Assembly (NCBI GenBank): GCA_017591395.1
Contig: WEDG01001552.1
Coordinates: 62,001-126,000 of the forward strand
DNA length: 64,000 bases
Direction of reading: 5' to 3'
Source of the DNA: Schistocephalus solidus
Taxonomy: Eukaryota; Platyhelminthes; Cestoda; Diphyllobothriidea; Diphyllobothriidae
The notes beneath the pieces are model-generated. The model was not told the DNA's origin. It saw nothing but the letters and a program-made list of their open reading frames with translations, and made no database searches. Within the stretch, counting starts at the first letter, position 1. The number at the start of each line of letters is the position of its first letter. Shown here in pieces: positions 11,610 through 23,752 of the stretch. The translations under genes and the position numbers were made by a program.

Positions 11610-12650
11610 TGGTTCAAAAGGAAATCAATATTATTATCAGCAATCTACAACCATTCTCAAAATTTCTATTTGAATTCTCTCGGATCGGAAAAGCAAGAGG
11701 CAACAAAGATCTGGTTGTCTTCTCACTAAAGCGAACATATTGGCTCCGAACAATATCCAAAATGATATCAAATGTTGCTCGGTCGGTTATAATTGATCAG
11801 ATTAATCAGATTGTTCGTAGGAAAGTAGTTGCCAGTAGGGGACTCCTACTTTTCTTATAATTGGGTCAAAGGAAATAAATGACTTGAGACAAGCAAATAA
11901 GTTGATATTCATCTTTTTCGCTAGTTGCCCAGAAAAAGCCTTTGACAACGTGATTTCTTTATGGATATTACAGTGCAAAATCTCTCTTTATGTACTGCGA
12001 TTCAATAAATGAACATTCCAACTGGCAAGATCATTTTTAGACAATGTATATAGTTTCTTCTCTCTGCTAAAAGTTAGAGTCAGGTAAACCGAAATTTAAG
12101 CCTTCCTTTACATCGAACATTCCCACTTTGCCGATAAAAATAAAGGTGAGGGCTTCAAGAAACAAGTTAAAAGGATTCTGTTTTTCTGGCTCTTCGGCTC
12201 CACACTAAAATCTTATATCAGAGACAAAATCGAATAAAGGGCCTGTTTTGCCCAAGTTTTCAGGCTACTAGTTACCTAGAAAAATCGGCGACTCCCACAT
12301 TCATCGCAGAAAGTTTTATGTCGTGCTTGATTCGGGAATCTCCAGCCCTTAGCCGATTAGCAAGCGCAATGACCTCCCGTCTCCATTTTATATGCTAAGC
12401 CCTTACCTGGACAGAGTAACTAGCAACGTGGGAATGCACATACAGTACTCTTCACAGGGTCAGTGTCGGTGTGCCAAATAGTTAAGTGGTTATTACACCA
12501 AGAACCCACCCGATTGATTAAATTGCGATCGCAGACAATCAAGCAATTATCGCACCCCTGCAACCCTCAACGAGGAATGCAGAAGCCATCGATTTTGCAG
12601 TGGCATATCAACTTTATTTTATGTATAATGCACCACTTGGACACCATATT

Positions 12651-12655
<5 letters not shown>
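11610..12655. other. No gene; contains a repeat shared with 10.4 kb
   Basis: Most of it is featureless. About 12355-12440 resembles 10435-10510 (AAGCGCAAT, CTCCGTCTCCAT and ACTAGCAACGTGGG modules), so a second copy of a short repeat linked to the Penelope-type fragments is likely. Confidence 0.45.
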
Positions 12656-12725
<70 letters not shown>

Positions 12726-12727
12726 CT
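12656..12727. repeat. (CT)n microsatellite
   Basis: A nearly pure CT run of about 72 bp. It generates false serine/leucine-repeat open frames. Confidence 0.98.
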
Positions 12728-13264
12728 GATGATGGATTCAATAGTACAGCCGAAGCATCAGGCAAATAAAACGCTTGGCACAGTGATCACGTCCCCCATT
12801 CCCAGCTCCGGCTTTTCTGCTCACTTTTGTCGATTAGATCGGCTGTTCTCCGAATGCTTGTTTAACTCGTCTTTCAGTTCAATGGGGTTCTTGGCAGACG
12901 AGGCCAGAGCTTATTTGGCACGTTTACCTCGCCTAAAAGTGTCATCAGACAAATCAAAAACTATGGGGCTAAATTATTTTTTCGTATGAAATGAAACCAA
13001 ATCTGATATTATCCTCAACTTACTTGCTTTTGTATAATTTGGTCGGCTTAATCAGATTTGAGTGCTTTTCTTGGTTCCCTTTCCTCCTTTATTCTGCTCC
13101 ATTTTGCAAAGAATTTATCATTTACACAACAAAAAATGAGGAAGTTTGAGAATAAATCCCTATAGAAAATGCTGTTTAATACACAGTTGATTCCATTTAC
13201 GTGGCTTTGAAGCTTGATAACTGAACAGATAACTTGGTCCTGATAAGAGTATTCTGTAGTGACC

Positions 13265-13560
13265 GATAGTTGGGTTGCACTGGCTCCTATTTAACGGGGT
13301 TTTCATGGCATTCTAGCACGGGAGATCTGCGCTACCAGTACAGTAGCCTGGGAACAGATCAAAATCGTGGGTGGGTCACGCGTCGGTGGGCTCTGTTGGC
13401 CCCTGCCTTTGCTCGCACCTGCGATCCTCTTGACATTTTCTTGCCAGCAGAGCAAAATGGATAAGGGAGGGGGGAGTGTGGTAGATGCTTCGCAAGTCAC
13501 CGGTGCTGCGTGTACTCCATGAGGCATGCGGGGACGTCGTCACTTGTGACGGTTAAACTG
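13265..13560. repeat. Interspersed repeat shared with 38.8-39.15 kb
   Basis: It shares ordered modules with 38800-39150: TGCACTGGCTCC, a CTTCTTGAC-like block, GGGGGAGTGTGGTAGATGC, and a final GGACGTCGTC plus GACGGTTAAACTG. I see no coding capacity. Confidence 0.5.
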
Positions 13561-13564
13561 CCAG

Positions 13565-15390
13565 ATTTCATTTGGTTGTTCCTATTAGGCCAAACATTTT
13601 GACCCGAATAAGCCGTTGGCTTAACTTCCGGAGGTACAAAATGAACTGGCACATAAACACTGGCCTTTCATATCAAGTTCGATGGACAAATCTTAAATAT
13701 AACGTTTGAAATGTATTATGCAAAACATAATCCCCTTATTTATAAAAATTTTGCTCAAACTACTTTTTGTTTCATAATTTGCCCTAGCAGTGTGCACTGC
13801 AAATGCAATGAACAGATAATTAAGTAACTCTGTTAGTACTGGTTTGGCAAATTAAAGTTTATTATACCCGATGTGTTCAACTTGTACAATAAATTATGCT
13901 ACCTGTAGAATGAAGATTCTTTCGTTAACTTCCTCGGCTTTTGAAGAGATCGATAGTAGATTTTACCAAGTTGTTTCTAAGATTGAATGTTTTGAGGATT
14001 TATTCAATTTTCCAGTCCATCAACTGTACTGGAGACGTAATGTAAGGGGGAAGAAACTGCAGTTGAATGGGCGCATTTTGCCATATGCTATTTTGACGGA
14101 GTTTTCGCTTCATGTCAAATATTGCGCCAGATTTCGGTTTTAGTCGGCTTGACTGTTAATCGCCGACGGTAGGATGGAGATGTGAGAAAGAAAGACACAC
14201 AGACAGAGAGGCCGATCCCCCTTGGATCCAAAGTTTGCTTTCGAGGGCACAAAAATTCGTAACTTATAACGATGCTGTGTTAACTCAGTCTCTTTCAGGT
14301 CTGAGGGCCAAGCTGCATTCTTTCCCCCATGTTTTCGCTATGTCACCTCTACCCACCAAGGGATATGAGGCTCCGGATGAAGGTTAATTCATGTAAGAAG
14401 CGTGGAAACCAGCGTGTATCACGCGTGCGTGGGCGTGGATTTAGCCTCCCCGCACATTTAGTCAATGCCCACGTAATAGATAGACTTGCGTTGTCCGTTA
14501 TTCAGCGTTGATGAAGTGTAAACAAATGTAGATGTCATCATACTTCCTGTCCGCAGAGCCAGATCTGCTGGCCGATTCAACTGCACACTTTGCACGGCTC
14601 TCACGGATCGGAGCTCAATATCCTCCATGATTGCAACTTTACGTCCGTAAGACGTGGCTGTAGATTGACCGGGAGGATATTTCACCAAGACTTACCCCTA
14701 TTTTTGCATTTTAAAAAGATTGGTATTCGACAAAATTTACCAGGTCACGTACTTTTGGGCAAATATTGTGTAAATGATCCCTCACGTGATTTCGCTGACT
14801 TCAGTTAAACACCTGACATACTTTGACATATATTTTGGCCGATAATTTCAAATTCCACTTTACTCCAGTAAATTTGACATATAATGTTTTTAACCGAGCT
14901 CTTGCCCTTTAGGAAATTACGTTTAACTTTTACAAAAGATTTTAATGCCGAAATGAATATCTATTTCATCGGCAACTGGTCGACATGACAGCATTCATTT
15001 CACTGCCAAAATGTTTTGAGGTCACGTTTCATGTTAAAGCAAGCACACAATTTCAGTTCACGACCTAACCTTTTATCAGGCATGTTCTCGTAGCCTGTAC
15101 ACAAACCTCACTTATAAGTAAGGTTTGCTGGTACTTAAATCTTATTTTTCGTGGGTGGGTTGATGTGACAGACGTTAAGCTCCGCAATCCAAATTCAATA
15201 GCTGGCATAATTCATTAAATGTGCGTAAATTAACGTGAGATCTCAAATCACGCCAAAATCGGTCCAAATTCATCGACTCAAACTACCATTGAGTAATGAG
15301 TGACGTTCAATTGAATTAACAGGCAAAAGTAATGAGAGTAATATTACTTTGATTCTAAAAATAATTTACTCTATAAAAAAAGTTAAAATA
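13565..15390. other. No gene recognised
   Basis: A minus-strand open stretch at 14458-14688 (76 codons) follows an acceptor-like CAATCTACAG and reads like protein, but I find no partner exon or motif. The rest is AT-rich without recognised repeats. Confidence 0.35.
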
Positions 15391-15399
15391 AATCATATT

Positions 15400-16630
15400 G
15401 CTCGATAAATTCACATGCCCAATTAGCTCAGTTCAAGTGAGAAAAGAGGCTTCTGTGAAGAGAGATCCAGCCTTAGAATCCTCCTTCCGTCGCTCGAACA
15501 TTGGTCATAGTCCATGGATAAAAGACGTTCAGTATATGTTACTTACTTTGACTGCAGCAAAGTTTTTGATTGTGTTCCACACAAGCCCCTCACTCGAACT
15601 TTGCCAGCCATAGGGATAAGATTAGATCTCCGGAATTGATATTTAGGATTTCCCAAATGAGCGTAGACAAAAGTTACTGCGGGCGGCTGCGGTGCCCGTT
15701 AAACGTACAGTCCCAAAAGGGTCAGTTCTTAGCCACTATCATTCATTCTTTATGTCAATGGCGTAAAACAGGAAGCAAAATCAGATATGGCCCTCTCTGA
15801 AGACGCTCGTCAACCGTGGACATTGCTAAAGACGAAAAAGCTTCTCAGATCCTACAAGTGTAAATTTGATTTTGCATGCATGGAGCAAGAACTGTTGCGT
15901 GAAATTCAATGTCAAAAAGTGTGTGGTAATGCACATAATATCAGCAAGACGCTGCACAAATGCACTTTTACGACAGTAGCTCTAGTAAAATCAATCATTT
16001 GAAACCGTTTATCTGCAAAAAATACCTTGGCGTATTCATTAAAGTAGATTTAAGCGTAACGCCGCATTGTTCAAAAGTCTCAGCACGGACAATTTCAACT
16101 ATGAGCACAGTACGAAGAACGTTTTTTTAAAATTTGAATGCGGATATCTTTGATAAGGAATATGAAGCATTTGGAATATGCAGTGCAATCTTGGTGGTTG
16201 TCACTTCGAAAAGACATAAGTGTTCTCGAAGGTGTCGAATTACTTGGTGCAAAGGCTGTTCCTGAACTCGAAAATTTTACGTACGAGCAGCGCCAGGCTG
16301 CCCTAAACCTCTACCCACTCCACTATAGCCTGGACCGAGGTGGCCTTATAGCAATGTTTGAGTTATTAAGAGTAATTGAACTAGATGTCAACTGGGAAGA
16401 TCTTTTTGAAATTAAATCAAAAAAAAACTTGGAATACATGCTTGTCAGCTTAAAAGGGAACTGTGCCACCGTAATCAACAGTTCTAATTTTCCTCGCAGA
16501 GATTAATTCGTCAGTGGAACTTTGTACCAACCAATGTTGTGCATTCTTCCAGTGTGAGTGTTTTCAAGAGATGTCGGGTTAAGCAACTGTTATGGGTCCA
16601 CTCGAACTCCTCAAACCCTATCTGATGGAT
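15400..16630 (+). mobile_element. LINE remnant K, CR1/Jockey-like ORF2 fragment
   Basis: The plus strand encodes decayed reverse transcriptase: VYVTYFDCSKVFDCVPHKPL near 15530, FILYVNGVKQEAKSDMAL near 15740, then the thumb and C-terminal tail. Stops and frame changes break it throughout. The catalytic aspartate pair after MALS is not intact. The C-terminal part is open at 16138-16506. The tail continues in another frame through FVPTNVVHSSSVSVFKR to about 16625. It is one of the few LINE pieces in the sense orientation of the host gene, and it meets element B tail to tail. Confidence 0.75.
16138..16506 (+). pseudogene. RT C-terminal fragment of element K
   Basis: This 122-codon stretch matches the end of CR1-like ORF2 proteins. 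LEYAVQSWW, the RQAALNLYPLHYS block and a GGLIAMFELLRV block correspond to LEYAVQAWRPW, LFPLNYR and RGDLIQ in the other elements here. A 1-nt frame change near 16500 separates it from the final roughly 40 residues. It has no start codon of its own. Confidence 0.75.
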
Positions 16631-16809
16631 TACTGAGATAACTATAAACATACTATGACGAGCGGTATAACGACATGCTATTGTTGTTGACAAGATTCTC
16701 GTGAGTGAGGCATATGCCATGAGTTTGAGATAATAAAAATGCTATACAAATAGTACTGAAATATAGGACGTAGTATTGTAATAATAATAGTGATTCAACT
16801 AGGACGTGA

Positions 16810-17175
16810 CTAAGAAGATCGAGTGGTATTATAGTGGACACTGCTATACCGGTCAAGGTTTTTCTTAAATAGCTCAACGGAAGAAGCCATAACAACATCC
16901 AGAGGCAGGGCATCCCAAGCGTCGACCAACCTCTTGGAGAAGAAGAACTTTCGTGTGTCCAGTCTGGCCCCAGTCACACGTAGTTCGATTGGGTGACCTC
17001 TCAACTTCGTGGTTGTTGCTATCTGGAAGAAGTCTCCAGGTACGATGCAGCAGTCCTGACTGCACATGATACGGAATGCTTGTATCAGGTCACCTCGTAG
17101 CTGCTTGTAACTCAATGGAAAGAGATTAAGGTTAGCTAATCGGGTTTCATAGGGTAATGAGCCCTGTCCAGTCAC
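16810..17175 (-). pseudogene. RT C-terminal fragment of B
   Basis: It carries the conserved tail order LPYETRLANLNLFPLSY, RGDLIQAFRIM, LRGHPIEL and FFFSKRLVDAWDALP, typical of the post-RT region in this LINE family. It lies in frame-shifted continuation of the upstream RT pieces (17281-17472). It is close to the equivalent segment of F at 51508-51771. Confidence 0.8.
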
Positions 17176-17650
17176 AAGTTTGGTTGCACACCTTTGAACC
17201 TTTTCGAGGATATTGAGGTCTTTCGCGGTTCAGGGTCTCCAAGCTTGGATAGCGAATTCCAATAGCGACCGCAAACAAGTTCAAAAGACTTTGGCAAAGC
17301 AGTCTCCATCAAAGGTGGAGAAAGCCCGCTTGACAAGGTACAGAGCTGACATAGTTGACTTGGCTTCCTGAGAACAATGCAGCGAGGGTTTAAGGGAGCT
17401 CGAGATCCACACTCCCATGTTCTTCTGTGCGTAAATTTCTTGCAATGGTATACTATTCAAGCCGTAATCCATGAAGTTCGGAGTGCTAGTTCTACCGACT
17501 CATAGAATAGTGCATTTGTTCTCATTGAACGGCAAAAGCCAGTCCTTCGACTATTGTTGAAGTGGTTTTAGGTTTTCCTGCAACTGCTTTACGTTAGCTG
17601 CAGTGCGGATGACCCTCCATAGCTTAATACCATCCGCCAACATGGCGACA

Positions 17651-18223
17651 TTACAATCCATTTTGTTGACGCAGTCGTTGACGTAAAAAACCGATGGAAT
17701 AGGGGCCAAGAACGGAGCCCTGGGGAACACTACTTTCAACTGCAACCTCCGTTGACTGCTGGTTACCGATATGGACCGCTTGAGAGCGGCCAAATAAGAA
17801 GGTTTCGATCCATTTCAGAAGATTAACCCTACAGCCTGTTCGGTTGATTTTGTGTAGGAGTCGCTGGTGTGGGACAATATCAAATAACTTCTTAAATTCA
17901 ATGTAGACTGCGTGCAGCGCATTTCCTTCATCAACTGCTCGAGTCCAATGTTCCAAACAATAAAGCAAGTTCGTTACGCAAGACTTGTTACTTCGGAATC
18001 CGTGCTGCGCATCGGATAATAATTTATGCTGCTCTAAGAAGTGCATTAGCTCTCGCTTTATTATTTTTTCCATGATTTTACAGCAGATCAAGGTGATGCT
18101 AATTGGTCTGTAATTATTTACAGAGGCCTTGCTGCCACCTTCATAAAGTTGTGTGATTCGTGCAGATTTCAAATTAGCAGGTAACGTGCCGGTTTCGAAC
18201 GAGTTTTTGAAAAGCATGGACAA
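17651..18223 (-). pseudogene. Reverse transcriptase fragment of B
   Basis: The 190-codon stretch covers RT blocks of the CR1/Jockey group: NNYRPISITLICCKIMEKII, DAQHGFRSNKSC, a YIEFKKLFDIVPHQRL block (normally F/SKAFD) and VPQGSVLGP. The reading frame is lost just after VPQGSVLGP. The FxDD region survives only in another frame near 17610-17700 (NVAMLADGIKLWRV, where GI replaces the second aspartate region). The enzyme is dead. Confidence 0.8.
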
Positions 18224-18917
18224 CGGTTTGGCCAGTTCCGCAACGAGTTCATTTAGTTACGTTGGCGGTAAATCATCAGAACCCGGTAATTTAGACCCAG
18301 TTAGAGCAAACAGCTCTTTATGAACATTTGTTTCATAAAACAAATACAGCCTCTATTGTTAGACCCTCATCTAATTCGTAGTCGAGAGGATTAAATGCGC
18401 TTTCACTCATAAAGGTAGATTAAAAGAATTCTGAAAGGTGCTCCACTTTTGCCCCATTCTCACTAATCTCTAAGTTTTCCCTTGCCTTTAGTAAGGGAAC
18501 GCGGTCCCTGTTACGCGTGCTTCTTCTAATGAAGTTGTAGACTAACTTCGGATTTTCTCCTGCACGATTCAACAGGTCCTTTTAGAAGTCTTGTCATGTC
18601 CTGATGATAAGCCGTTGAACTTTGTTAATTTATGCTTTGTATGCAATTATGGATGTTGGATTCTCATCAGCGACCGATTTTTTTCACAACCTCCGCTTAT
18701 TACTCACTTCTTTTTTCAACGTTTGAGTCAGCCACTGAAGTCTGTTATCCAGCCACCAAAGTGAAATCGGGCAGTTGTTTCTAAGGCAAATACAGTCACT
18801 TTTAGTCATTTTATTGAGGGAAGTAGGCTTTCGCCCTTGAGCACCCTATTCACATGCAAATAATGTCAAAAGTACAAACGTTAACAGTGATAAATCATGA
18901 CAAATGAAAATGTAGGG

Positions 18918-20653
18918 TCATCGATGTGTGTGGGCCAGGCGCAAGCTGTCACTGCGTACACTATCTTTATTATATGTACAATATTTTCTCAGAAAATGAG
19001 TATCTTGTTTGAATTTAAATGTGTCAACAGTTTCTGAAAGGATCACCTCGTCAGGGAGTCCGTTCCATGCACCAACGACCCTCTGTGAAAAGGCGTTCCG
19101 ACGGACGTCCGTGTGGACAAACTTCCTCTGCAGTTTAAAGGGATGACCCTTCAGATGTTCCGTCCCAGCCAATTCGAAGAAGTCAGCAAATTCTAGGGCA
19201 CATTCGTGGCCTCTGACAATCCGGTAGGTTTGGATTAGGCCATCGCGTAGTTACCTGTAATTTAGAGGAAACAAATCAAGTTCAAGTAGTCTGATTTCGT
19301 AAGGCAGATGACTAAGATTCTTGACCATCTTCGTAGCCCTCGCCTGCACTCGTTCCAGCTGTAGATAATCCATCTTAAACCACGGACGCCAGGCCTGGAC
19401 GGCATATTCCAAGTGAGATCGAACAAATACCCCGTAGGTTTTTCGGAAGCGCTCCTTATCAATCTGCACAAATCCACATCTGAGCACAAATGAGACCTGT
19501 GTAGCGCGTTTAGCTGCCTTTAAACACTGTGAAGATGGTTTGAGTGAGGAGTTTATTAGAACATCGAGGTCCTTCTGTTCCTCAACAACTGAAAGGGGCT
19601 GCCCATTAAGAATGTATTGGTAGGAATCATCCTTCTCACTCATCCTTCTGGTACGCAGTCTTAGGACCACACACTTGCCAACGTTAAAATTTAAGAGCTA
19701 ACGAGCAGACCAGCTGCTCAGACGGTTGAGATCCTCCTGAAGTGCGTGCCTATTGGAATCAGATCTGATGACCCTCCACAATTTAACATCATCTGAAAAC
19801 ATGATGGCACTGCAATCCAGGTCGTTGACACAGTCGTTGATGTACACTAAGAAGAGTAACGGCCCTAATACCGAGCCTTGGGGGACACCACTTAGAACCG
19901 GAGTAGGTGTTGACTTTGAGGTATTGTCGCACACAGTTTGCAATCTACCTGTAAGAAAGTCTGCAATCCATGTCAGCAGCATTCCTCTTATGCCAATTTC
20001 AGATAAGTTGTAGATGAGACGTTTTTGTGGGACACTGTCAAACGCCTTCTTGAAATCAGTGTATATGACTTCAACCCTACCATTTTCGTCCAGTGCACGA
20101 TTCCACTGCTCTGTGGAGAGTAATAATCTGGAAAGACAGGAGCGATTCTGTCTGAAGCCTTGCTGGAGATCTGAGAGTAATCGGTTTTCCTCAAGGAAAT
20201 TCATGGTTGCCTTCTTGATTATAGATTCCATTATTTACAGCAAATGGAGGTTAGACTGACAGGCCGATAATTTTTGACATTAGATCGAACACCAATCTTG
20301 TATATGGGGTATATATTTGCTGCCTTCCATTCGGATGGCAGTTTCCCTGATTCAAATGACGAATGTAATATATGCGCTAGTGGTTTGGAGACTTCACTGG
20401 CCAGTTCTTTCAAGAAATTTGCCGGTAAATCATCCGGACCAGATGACTTCGCTTCTTTCAGATTTCGAAGTTCTCGTTGCACAAGAGGTTCCGGGAAGAG
20501 TATATATTCAAGCACTGGACCAGCGTCTATAACAGCACTGTTGACGTGGTCAAGCTGGAGTTCCGGTTCTCTAGTGAATAACGAGGCAAAGAACCGATCT
20601 AAGTACTCGGCTTTGTTGCAATTTTCAACGACTTCAACACCATTCCCATCCAT
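18918..20653 (-). pseudogene. ORF2 reverse transcriptase region of A1
   Basis: RT runs from SGPDDLPANFLKEL and NYRPVSLTSICCK through DFKKAFDSVPQKRL and SGVPQGSVLGPLLF to MFSDDVKLW. The FSDD box keeps both aspartates with serine where FADD is usual. One T missing near 20233 (compared with A2) shifts the frame. TAG at 19698 replaces an expected tryptophan before LLNFNVGKC. TAA at 19251 replaces a probable glutamine before LRDGLIQ. The frame otherwise continues to 18918. Confidence 0.85.
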
Positions 20654-20772
20654 GAGTACTGCTACTGGGTCCTTGTTTTTTAATCAACTATTGATATAAT
20701 GGAATAAAAGTTTTGGTTAATATTCAGCCTGTTGAATAATTCTTGATTCATAGTTCTTCCTTGCCTGACGAA

Positions 20773-21171
20773 TCATTTTTTTACAGCGTTTCTTTGATGA
20801 CGAAATTCTTTGATATGCTCTGCTGACCCTGTTTCCCTGAATACCTTCCATTTTTTATTCTTCTTCTTTAACTGCCTGTTAATTTCTCTTGTTAACAAGG
20901 TGGGGCAACTATTCGTTTTCTGTACCTTCACTGGACAAAAGCGTTCAATCAGATCGAGTGAGACTGTCTTAAATGATCGCCAGTCATCCTCTGGATTCCC
21001 TTTAAGCAAACAATCCCATCTCACAGACATCAGTTCTTTCCTCGTCGCGTTAAAATCAGCCTTCCATATATTTCTCTTGCATTCCGTTTCATTCTGGCGC
21101 TGAGAATAAAGTGAGTAATCCCACATCAGCATAATCTGGTCACTCTTACCGAGGGGTGCAATAGAATACAC
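20773..21171 (-). pseudogene. Endonuclease-RT linker of A1
   Basis: The 132-codon stretch joins the endonuclease to RT. It shows YSIAPLGKSDQIMLMW at the end of the endonuclease fold (SDH-like box) and the basic LKKKNKKWKVFRETG segment typical of CR1-like linkers. A2 has an extra private stop in this region (TGG to TGA near 30188). Confidence 0.75.
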
Positions 21172-21208
21172 TTCATCAATGCTAGAGAAGTCCTTCGTAA
21201 ATACTAGG

Positions 21209-22081
21209 TCAAGGCAATTTGCTCTCTGATCCCTCTCTAAAACTCGTTGGTATGTTAACCTTCTCTACCAGAGGTTCGTCGAGAGTGAGATCCATTAGCT
21301 TGTGGCCGAAGGAAGTTGGTGCACCATCAACTGTCAGATTTACCCAGTCTAATATAGGTGCATTGAAATCTCCAGCAATAAGCACCTCCAGGTGACTTGT
21401 TTCTTCCTTGAGCAAATGGAGGAGGGACTCATCAGCTGCACTTGGAATTTTCAGTGGTCTGTAGATCGTCAAGAATTGTAGGTTTTGTAAACAATCCTTT
21501 TTAATCTTTATCCAGGGAAATTCATATTCAAGGAAGATGGCATACGCTCGTTCGACTGCCAAGATTCCTGTCCTAACATATACGGCCACGCCTCCTCCCT
21601 TTGAATTTTCTCGGTCTTTTCGAAAAAGTTGGTTTCCATCTATCGAAACCTCGCTATCTACGATTTCGGCTTTGAGCCACGTTTCTGTAATGGCAACGAC
21701 ATTGGGAGTTCGGTCTGATACTAGTGCTTTGAGTTCGTCTACTTTCGATAGGAGACTCTGAGCATTGGTATACAAACATCTCAATTTAGACTGGGTAACT
21801 CCTCCATATAGACTTCTGCACATTTTGTGCGATTGAATACTAGAGTCTGTCATCGCGTTCCGAGATGAACTGGTGTACATCCCGCCGATGCTGAGTTCTG
21901 ATGAGTAGTCGTCATCCGAGTTCTGGAGTGCCTTCGTTTTATTATTCAAGCTCTGTACAGTTGGGTACATCGTATTTTTTGTCATCCGTCTCGGCGAGGA
22001 CCCGCCTTTATTATGTACGGGGTCTGCTATAAGAAAGACCTCTTCATCAATTTTATTTCGCCGTCCTTTATTTGGAGCCAT
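21209..22081 (-). pseudogene. APE-type endonuclease domain of A1 ORF2
   Basis: ORF2 opens with ATG at 22081, 14 nt before the end of the ORF1 frame. The endonuclease signature is clear: LRCLYTNAQSLLSKVDELKA, VVAITETWL, KGGGVAVYVR, FLTIYRP and LIAGDFNAPILDW. This is the AP-endonuclease-like fold that nicks target DNA in non-LTR retrotransposons. A 1-nt insertion near 21229, after SFREG, shifts the frame, and A2 shares it. Confidence 0.85.
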
Positions 22082-22465
22082 TTTCCCCCTGCTCGGTCCT
22101 CCTCTTCAGTTCTGCTCTCCGCATGCTCATTTTGTGCATTTCCTTGGGTTCGTAATCCGGCTGAAAAAACACATCCCTGTGTGAGCTACGGAGAGCCGTT
22201 CTCCGTTCTAGGAGGCGTTAAACCTGAACATCATTTTCAAAAATTATTTAAGAAGCCTTGGTGATGAATCTTAATGTGAAACATCCACTTTCTCTAAACT
22301 GAATGCTTTGTGCACTGTAACGCATTCGCCATCTCGAAGAAACGAATATGAGTATTCTCGGAAAAGACTGAGGTCATTTTATACCCTTTCCTTTGCAAGC
22401 AGAGAAGTGGACTCTGGAACCCCTTTAATAACGAGATTGCGTTTTAGGTCGAAATGTATATTTAA
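22070..22465 (-). pseudogene. ORF1 C-terminal remnant of A1
   Basis: Translation on the minus strand gives NLVIKGVPESTS, KERV, a stop, then NDLSLFREYS and KAFSL. After a frame change comes VFFQPDYEPKEM and a basic tail ending at TAA 22068-22070. The same order occurs in ORF1 of element C, so this is the nucleic-acid-binding ORF1 protein of the element. Its 5' part is replaced by element C. Confidence 0.7.
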
Positions 22466-22705
22466 GTCACTTTATTGAGGGAAGTAGGCTTTCGCCCTTG
22501 AGCACCCTATTCACATGCAAAAAATGTCAATAGTACAAACGTTTACAGTGAAAAATCTGACAAATGAAAATTAAAGGTCATCGATGTGTGTGAGCCAGGC
22601 GCAAGCTGTCACTGCTTACACTATTTTTATTTTATAATTCAGTATAATTTAGTTTATATAAGGAAAAAAGGCAGAGCCTTTGAAAACCCTTTTTACAGAT
22701 AGACG

Positions 22706-23752
22706 CTAGCAAAACAAGCAAATGTTACATGGCGATAGTCGTTTTAGTATATCAATCAAACATTGTTCATCAAGTAAAAATGCATCAAGTCTTCTTTTAA
22801 ACATTTCAACGCTTTCAGCCTGAACAACTGAGGCCGGCAGTTTGTTCCATTCGTCAATCACCCGTTGGGAAAAGAAGTTGGCCCGCACTTCAAGTTTGGC
22901 GTGATTTCTTTTCAGTTTGTATTGGTGACCTCGGAGACTTGTCATGTTTGCCAATTCAAAAACGTTGGCCATCTGAAGAGCACAATCAACTCCTCTGACA
23001 AGTTTGAAGACTAAGATCATATCCCCTCTGTATTGCCTATAAGAGAGAGGAAAAATTTTAAGTCTTTCTAGGCGGCCCTCATAGGGTAGGCATTCCAATC
23101 TGCTGACTAGTTTCGTTGCCCTCCGTTGAACTTTCTCCAGCAGAGCGTAGTCATGTTTCGTCCAAGGGCGCCACGCCTGAACGCAATATTCCAACACCGG
23201 CCGGATAAATGTTCCAAACACGCGCCCAAAAAGCTCTCCGTCAAAATTAACGAAGGACCTCCTGATTGCGCCTAAGATACACATAGCTTTCTTTGCGATA
23301 TTCGCACAGTGCGACGATGGTTTGAGAGTTGGTGTTATCCATATACCCAAGTCCTTTAGAATGTTTACCTCCTGGAGTTGGTGACCACTGATGGAGTACT
23401 GGTATTCAAATCTAATCAGCCTTCTGGAAATAGACCGCAGTCGAATTATTTGGCATTTTTTAAGATTAAGGTTCAGCAGCCACTCATCACACCATGTTTG
23501 CAAGCGATCTAAGTTTCGTTGTAATTTTCGCGCATCCTCCGGTTTTTCAATCGAGTTCCATAACTTCAAATCGTCAGCGAACATTACCTTCTCGCATGTC
23601 AGACAATCCAGGCAGTCGTTCACGTATATCAGAAACAAAATGGGACCCAGAACGCTGCCCTGCGGAACTCCACTGTGAACGATTCCCAGTGGGACTTGGC
23701 GTCTCCGATACAAACACGCTGCTGCCTGTCTGTGAGAAAGTCGGCCAACCAT
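22706..23752 (-). pseudogene. RT catalytic and C-terminal region of C
   Basis: The 348-codon open stretch contains SGVPQGSVLGPILFLIYVND, MFADDLKLW (both catalytic aspartates), WLLNLNLKKCQ, LEYCVQAWRPW, FPLSYRQYRGDM and a natural C-terminus. The N-terminal RT blocks lie just upstream in other frames (23629-23862 with DFSKAFDRVPHKRL; 24056-24826). It is the best preserved RT in the window but cannot be translated as one protein. Confidence 0.85.

Larger units (their letters stand above)
16640..18786 (-). mobile_element. LINE B: 3' part of a split CR1-like element (B/D)
   Basis: This is minus-strand ORF2 of the same family as element F (51.1-53.2 kb). It carries RT palm (17651-18223), linker (about 18230-18786) and C-terminal domain (16810-17175), with a 3' UTR that aligns to F down to about 16640. 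It stops abruptly at CTAAGG (18781-18786). F shows which residues should come next, and they are found at 31162 onward in element D. The coding sequence has multiple stops and frameshifts. Confidence 0.8.
18787..22465 (-). mobile_element. LINE A1, CR1-like, inserted in B/D
   Basis: A complete 3' end (AATAAA signal, then AATGACT/AAGTGACT repeats at 18787-18815) is followed, on the minus strand going upstream, by ORF2 C-terminus, RT and endonuclease. An ORF1 remnant follows at about 22085-22465. Lesions include a frameshift near 21229, TGA at 20684-20686, a private 1-nt deletion near 20233, TAG at 19698-19700 and TAA at 19251-19253. It ends where the tail of C begins. It is nearly identical to A2 over 18975-21855. 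Confidence 0.85.

Noticed and set aside
12600..12989. A 129-codon protein with a serine/leucine repeat.
   Set aside because: It is translation of the CT microsatellite and carries no domain.
19698..19700. Shared TAG, TAA and TGA codons in A1 and A2 as evidence for stop-codon readthrough or an altered genetic code.
   Set aside because: All three stop types occur, together with frameshifts and private stops, and the host exons avoid in-frame stops. Decay of a common dead ancestor is simpler.
19753..21103. Plus-strand open frames of 70-140 codons across A1, repeated in A2 and C.
   Set aside because: They are antisense shadows of minus-strand endonuclease and RT domains. Residue conservation lies in the minus-strand frame.
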